A DNA stretch of 64,000 bases from Tipula vernalis (taxonomy: Eukaryota > Arthropoda > Insecta > Diptera > Tipulidae): positions 37,655,045 through 37,719,044 of the forward strand of contig OY282558.1 of the NCBI GenBank assembly GCA_958295665.1, written 5' to 3'. The translations under genes were made by a program, and so were the position numbers. Positions 58,861 to 64,000 of this stretch are shown piece by piece. The first letter of the stretch is position 1, and every line of letters begins with the position of its first letter. Below the pieces are notes generated by a model. The model searched no databases. It was not told where the DNA came from and worked only from the letters and a program-made list of their open reading frames with translations.

Positions 58861-59179
58861 ACTATATAAGTATTTATATTGGTTACGAACAAGTCAAAAT
58901 TTTTTCGAAGGTTTTATTTATGACCTCAATTGTATACAATAATAATGAAAGAAAATGGCACAGTTATGACATCATTTATGGTCACTAATAATCGAAGATT
59001 CGGAAATATTTATGTTGAAGTGGCATTTTTGTATACAAAGGTTATGAAGCTGCTGATACCGCCAAACGCAAACCTGGTTTTCTATTAACAACTACAGATG
59101 ATGATGAGGATTCACCGTCTTTTTGAATTATAGAACATGAAATGGTGTGGTGATTACAGATGCAGAAGATGATGATGTA

Positions 59180-59870
59180 TCATTTTTTTGGTTTAATAAA
59201 TGGTTTTAATTGATCCAGTTTTTTTATTAAAATGGGTACTTTATCTTGTCCAGTTGATATGTAGACTAAGCTTCTATTAGTGAAAGCTTTGTCGATTGAC
59301 TTGTCAAACTGTAGTTGCTTTGCAGATCTGAAGATACTAGAGTTGACATTGGTTAAAACATCATTGCAATAAATATGTTTATCGCGCTCCAAACCAATAT
59401 TTACTAGTTTAAGGCCACCAAATTCCTTGTAGTTCTTAAAAAATGTCGCTTTATGCATTCGACTTCGAACCTTAACCAAAATAGGCGAAGATTTATTGAC
59501 AGAGTTCAATTTATGTGGTAGACGCAAAGTTTTAATAATGTTATTTGTATTTCAATACCCGATAGCTTTACAGATATCGCTTATATGCTGATCCGATGAA
59601 AGGCCATGCACAATTGGAACACCACTTGCCACAATATCACAGGCAATTAATTCTCTTTCCATATATAATCAACGCGTTCCTCTAACATATTTTTGTAACA
59701 TTATTAGTAACTTTTGTATTTCGGATTTCACGTCATTTTTAATATAACAGATTGACCACATAAATTCATTTTTAAAAATTCCAATATTTTTTTTAAATTG
59801 TCTCGAATTTATCATTAATTTTATAGATACACTCATCAAACATTTCGGTATTTACAGACGCCATTACATA
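59180..59870 (-). pseudogene. ORF1 with FP domain
   Basis: An ATG at about 59,865 begins MASVNTEMFDECIY, broken by stops. Then GVPIVHGLSSDQHISDICKA (59,610-59,550) and an open frame (59,527-59,180): SPILVKVRSRMHKATFFKNY and RSAKQLQFDKSIDKAFTNRS. It belongs to the same protein family as the orphan fragment at 742-1,137, but the sequences differ enough to be from different elements. Confidence 0.65.
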
Positions 59871-60131
59871 ACAGAAAATTATTTTATGATTTTATTTTTA
59901 ATAATTGTTTAACAATTTTTATTTATTTCTTTATATTTATTTAATAGTTAATACTTTAATAGTTAAACACAAAATTAAATGCAAATTATAGCAAGAACCA
60001 ATTTAAAATTAAAAATAGAACAAATTAAAATATTACTACACAAATTATACGTGTCCATTCGTTTGAAGCCATCTTCGTTTTAAATCGCGGGCGACTTTTT
60101 TTTGGATAGAATTTCAAGAATAGCGGCCCAG

Positions 60132-63100
60132 AATTATATCCCTAAACCAGTCAAAAATGTCGCAAGGGACGCAAAAGGTTTTACGGGCTCTATATTTATT
60201 TATATCGTAGACATTTTTCAATTCTGTATTTAACTCAACCATAACTACTTAGTAGTCACATTTTATTACTTCTGAAAAGTTAAGCGACTTTCACAAAATC
60301 CAAATATAATTTTACAAAAAAATATTATTAAATATTCATTTTTTTGTTTTTTTTTGTTTGTTATTTATTTCTTTAACTTTCCGTTTATCTTTTTTGTTGT
60401 TTACATACTTTATTGTTAAATGTACATTAGAATGCTTTCAGCCAAATTAAACCTTTGCGATATATTTTTTTGTTACTTAACGTCTCCTTCTCAGTTTGCA
60501 GCGAGCGAAACGATATAACAGGGCGAGCTGCATAAAAACGACAAATGTGACAGTTTTTATTTATTTATATTTATTTTGTTGTTGTTGTTTTTTTGTTTTT
60601 TTTGTCTAGTTAAAATTTTAAAAAAATAAATAAAACCGGATAATAAACAATAGTTTGAATCATATGATTTTTATGTTGACAAAAAATACTGAAATACGAT
60701 AAAAATTTTCTATTTCAGTGAGTTTACATATAATCGTATTTTCATATTTCAGAGTTGAGCTGTAGGATAATTTTTAATTCTTTTGTTGTAGCAGTAGTAA
60801 AAATATTGTATTTAAATTTTGAATGTGATAAGTTCAAAACTGTAAAAAGAACTTTGTTGAAATTTTCGTTCAACAACTTTTTTTTGTTAATTTTTGATAT
60901 TTCATGCTAGTTGTAGCATTAGTTGGTCTTTTGATTGTTTTTACTTTGTTTCAAAATGTCTAAAAAAAAAAAAGTTTCATTTGTTAATATTTTTAAAAAA
61001 ATTATTACTTAAATTATTCTGTAAAAAAGTTGTTCAAAAAAATAATAATTCTAGAATACGTAAGATCTTAAAGCTTTAAAGCACATACACATTTTGTACG
61101 GGTATCTGATGTTTTTTTTTAACCAGGGATGTATACCAAAACCAATTCTTATATAATATTTGAACGGTGTTTACCTATTCAATCGATAAATATTAAGTTT
61201 AACCACTGTAAAATTTTCTTTTTATTTTACTTTACTCTCGCCTGGAAAAATACCAAAAAAAAAAAACCCCAGAAACAAAAAAACAAATATATTTATTTCA
61301 TAAAAGAGATTTCAAAGCAATAAAATTTTGTGCTAATGGTTTTGGGAAATGAAAATTGGAAAACCAGCAACAATAAATACGAACTCTTTAAAAACAATGT
61401 AGATGAGGATAACACAAAAAAAAACCGTTAATATTTTTCCTTATTTTTCTCGTTTGTTTTTGCCTCATATCAAGATATCTTCCTAACAAAACTAAATTAA
61501 TAATTCTTGTTTTTTTCCTTTTGCTGCTCGTGTGTGTGTATATGTACATATGGTTGTTTTTGTAATTGTATATATGTAAGTATAAAGCTCTCTTATGAGA
61601 ATTCCATGTTTAAAAATAAATTTTATTAGTGTTTTGTTCCCATATCGAAATGCTGGTGGAAAACAAGATACAAAATGTAAAATAATATAATTTATAAATG
61701 AAAATTAAAATTAAATACAAAATAAATTGATTTTGATTTTGGAAAACTAATATTTGATTTTGGACGTTTACATCCATTTTCAAATTGGAAAATACGGTTA
61801 TCTAATTAAGAATCGCTAGCTTTGGATTTTGACTGACACTTTCCATCAAATTAAAAATTGGTTTAACTAAAAATTCAACCTGCCACGTTTTTTCTTTTTT
61901 TTTTTTAAAATACACAACCGGCAGAAAATAAAAGATTTATCTGTAGTAAACCAATAAAATTGTTAAAAAAATCCATTTTTACAACAAAAGTAATTAAAGT
62001 TTTATCTATCACAAACATTTTATAAATAAATAAGCTAAAATTCCAATGTTTAAAATACACAAAAACAATAAATACACAAAAAAGCTTAAAAAGTTTTCAA
62101 TTTATTTGACTGGTTTTACTGCTATTTAAGTTTTTAAGTTTGGTATTCCGCACACACAGAAAGTTGTGATTTTCACTACTCTACATATACAAGTACTTAA
62201 ATACATACAAGTACATAATTTAAGCATTCTTTTTGTTTGAAATTGAAAAAAGCTCTGTATTTAAAAAATAACATCAACTTTTTTCCTTTTATATATATTT
62301 CAAAATTATTATAATTAATTATTATACGTTCTTTAAATATTATGTACATAAAATATTAATAAGTTCCATTCAATTAAATTACAATAGTACTACAAAAACA
62401 AAAAAAAAATTGTAAAATTTAATTGAAATAAAAGAAATACGCGAATTGTATAACCTCCCCTTTGTATTTTAGAAATATATTTATACAATTTTTTTGTAAT
62501 TTAATAAGCTTATTTTATAATTGCTATTAAAATTGTTACTGCTTGCTTAATGTTTGTTAGACGGAAGGTTTTATTTAGATGAATGGGAAAAGTTTCTGAT
62601 TTTTTATGTCTTGAAGGTTTTTTTTTTTTGTGTACAAAAGGCATACACCAAAACGTGTAGGTGGAATTAAGGAAGGTAATTATATGTATTTAGGTTTAGC
62701 TTTGCAAATATTGAGTGGTCTATTAAAATTAATTTCGATCGTGTTTGACGTACTTGCGTTTCTTGCATTTTAGACAAATAAGGAAAATATTTATTTTGCT
62801 GTTCAAAAAAAATTGATTTTTTTGGAACCGCCAACCGTTATTGATTGGTGGAAAAAGTAAACCCTTTAGATATTCGTATAATAGCAAAATTACGTTATAA
62901 CCAATGAGAATTTAAATATCTTAAAAATTAATTCTTTTGTAGATCTCAGCTATGACCAGTTCCATATCCATCCACTAAAATCCCCTTTCTTTTCCTCTTC
63001 TGAATTTTTTTTTTTTTTTTTTTTTTATTCTAAATTTTCTTACATAGTTATATAATACATATATTAATTGCAGAGGTCAACTTTTCGTCTTACTTCTTTG

Positions 63101-63180
63101 TGTTGAAATTTTTTTTGTGGACTACATGTCATCTTTTTATTGTATATTATTTATATTTTAAAGGAAAATTCACAAAAAAC
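60132..63180. other. AT-rich stretch without a recognised gene
   Basis: About 3 kb of A- and T-tracts and short palindromes. Short frames at 60,894 and 61,129 are K/F/I-rich and not credible. A T21-like tract at 63,007-63,026 might be the poly-A tail, in minus orientation, of the Jockey-like element to the right. Confidence 0.5.
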
Positions 63181-63289
63181 CTTATTGGGTACGCTTAATA
63201 ATTAAATTTATCTACTTACTCTAAATAAATTAGCTAATTTATACAAATGTAATTGTTAATAATGTTAATTGATATAATAATAAATTTAT

Positions 63290-64000
63290 TTAGCGAAGTG
63301 CTGAGATCAACGGATTATTCGAAAATTCCAACTTATTTCGAAAATTGTTAGCTAGTTTATTAATAATCTGTTTAATAAATTCTATGTCTGACATTTCATG
63401 TAACCTTACAGTACTAAACCAGAAAGGTAGACTATGTATCATTTTCAATATCTTATTTTGTGCAACCTGAAGCTTAGAAATGTGTGTCTTAGCGCAATTA
63501 CCCCATATAGGAGCAGCAAAAGTTAAGATTTGTCTGAATATAGATATGTATATAATCATTTTGTTTTTTAAAGACAATTTAGACTTCCTATTAATAAAAG
63601 GGTATAAAATACGGATATATGAATTACATTTTTTAATCGAAAAATAAATGTGTTGAGAGAACGTAAGATTCTTATCAAGTACTACTCCTAAGTATTTAAC
63701 CTTGTTATCCCAAGGAATGCTATGCCCATTTAAATCTATATGACGTTGAGGTAAGAAGCAAGATTTCCTTCTTTTAGTGAAAAAAGCAGCTTGTGTTTTG
63801 TTAATGTTTAGTTTTACCTTTCATTTTTTAAAGTATGAATTCATGAGATTAATACCAGACTCCAGGTTATTGATGATAGTCCTGGGGCAAAGAGATTCGG
63901 TCATAAGAGCTGAATCATCCACGTATACATATATAATGAACAGTTAGCTGGGTTCGGTATGTCATGCATAAATATGTTGTAAAGAGTTGAACTTAATACG
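63290..64000 (-). pseudogene. Jockey-clade reverse transcriptase, 3' part, continues past the window
   Basis: From the window end leftward: SLYIYVDDSALMTES (active-site box YVDD, about 63,900-63,945), LNINKTQAAFFTKRRKSCFL, KVKYLGVVLDKNLTFSQHI, then the open frame 63,577-63,290 with FRQILTFAAPIWGNCAKTHI and LQVAQNKILKMI. These are the palm, thumb and C-terminal hallmarks of Jockey elements. A frame break occurs near 63,822. The 5' part lies outside the window, so completeness cannot be judged. Confidence 0.82.

Larger units (their letters stand above)
56640..59880 (-). mobile_element. CR1/Jockey-like non-LTR retrotransposon with ORF1 and ORF2, decayed
   Basis: On the minus strand: ORF1 (about 59,870-59,180), a short gap, ORF2 endonuclease (about 58,860-58,398), linker (58,265-57,903), RT fingers (57,770-57,474) and RT palm plus C-terminus (57,375-56,656). 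Order and spacing are those of a nearly full-length element with several small deletions. Confidence 0.72.
55818..60131. mobile_element. Composite bounded by GGGCC-type terminal inverted repeats
   Basis: The left end reads CAGGGCCCGTATTCTTGTAC and on to AAAATAGTCGCC. The right end, read inward, is CTGGGCCGCTATTCTTGAAA and on to AAAAAGTCGCCCG. About 30 of the first 45 positions agree, and inner words GAACACGTATAAT and GGACACGTATAAT also correspond in inverted positions. This style of end is common in PIF/Harbinger elements, but I see no transposase of that family. The interior holds two unrelated non-LTR relics, so later insertions filled it. Confidence 0.5.

Overview
This is AT-rich eukaryotic DNA, most likely from a dipteran insect (a higher fly). 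The evidence is the mix of mobile elements (Transib, piggyBac, mauritiana-type mariner, BEL/Pao, Ty3/gypsy, Jockey- and CR1-like non-LTR elements, Polinton), short introns of 65-90 bp, and ACATACATATGTAC-type simple sequence. I see no convincing host gene, tRNA, rRNA or CRISPR array. The window reads as intron or intergenic DNA filled by layers of transposons, nearly all decayed.

Layout: 1-2,310 holds an ORF1 (FP-domain) relic, a degenerate ~108-bp repeat (called R here) that runs in both orientations, and a hairpin MITE. 5,093-8,588 is the best-preserved gene-bearing element: a 3.5-kb Transib (RAG1-related) transposon with an uninterrupted 653-codon transposase and ends that begin with the heptamer CACAGTG. 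9,385-11,905 has minor repeats, a MITE and a Jockey relic. 13,021-14,283 is a (TA)n tract carrying two head-to-head solo LTRs. 14,285-18,105 is a decayed Ty3/gypsy element with a tRNA-Pro-type primer-binding site, and 18,640-20,720 is a decayed BEL/Pao element. 20,730-25,580 looks empty apart from simple sequence.

From 25,585 the elements are nested. An R array was entered by a CR1-like retrotransposon. That element is split by a piggyBac-like transposon (26,300-29,079, TTAA on both sides) and by a hairpin plus a Polinton DNA polymerase B fragment (about 29,110-33,104). Downstream lie more R sequence, a second gypsy relic split by an 867-bp inverted-repeat element, a reverse transcriptase fragment, and R again. 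An 11,877-bp block (29,019-40,895) is repeated directly and almost perfectly at 40,896-52,772; I noticed one base difference. Its breakpoints share TGGCCA, and the left one falls in a palindromic subterminal motif of the piggyBac element.

52,779-64,000 holds a truncated mariner, a composite bounded by GGGCC-type inverted repeats (about 55,818-60,131) that contains two non-LTR relics, an empty AT-rich stretch, and the 3' part of a Jockey-like element that runs off the window end.

The items most worth a second look are the Transib element (RAG1-type zinc and catalytic residues, with unequal 12/22-bp spacers at its two ends), the tandem duplication with its breakpoint inside a transposon palindrome, the 7-bp minisatellite that sits where the piggyBac catalytic core should be, and the R repeat family.
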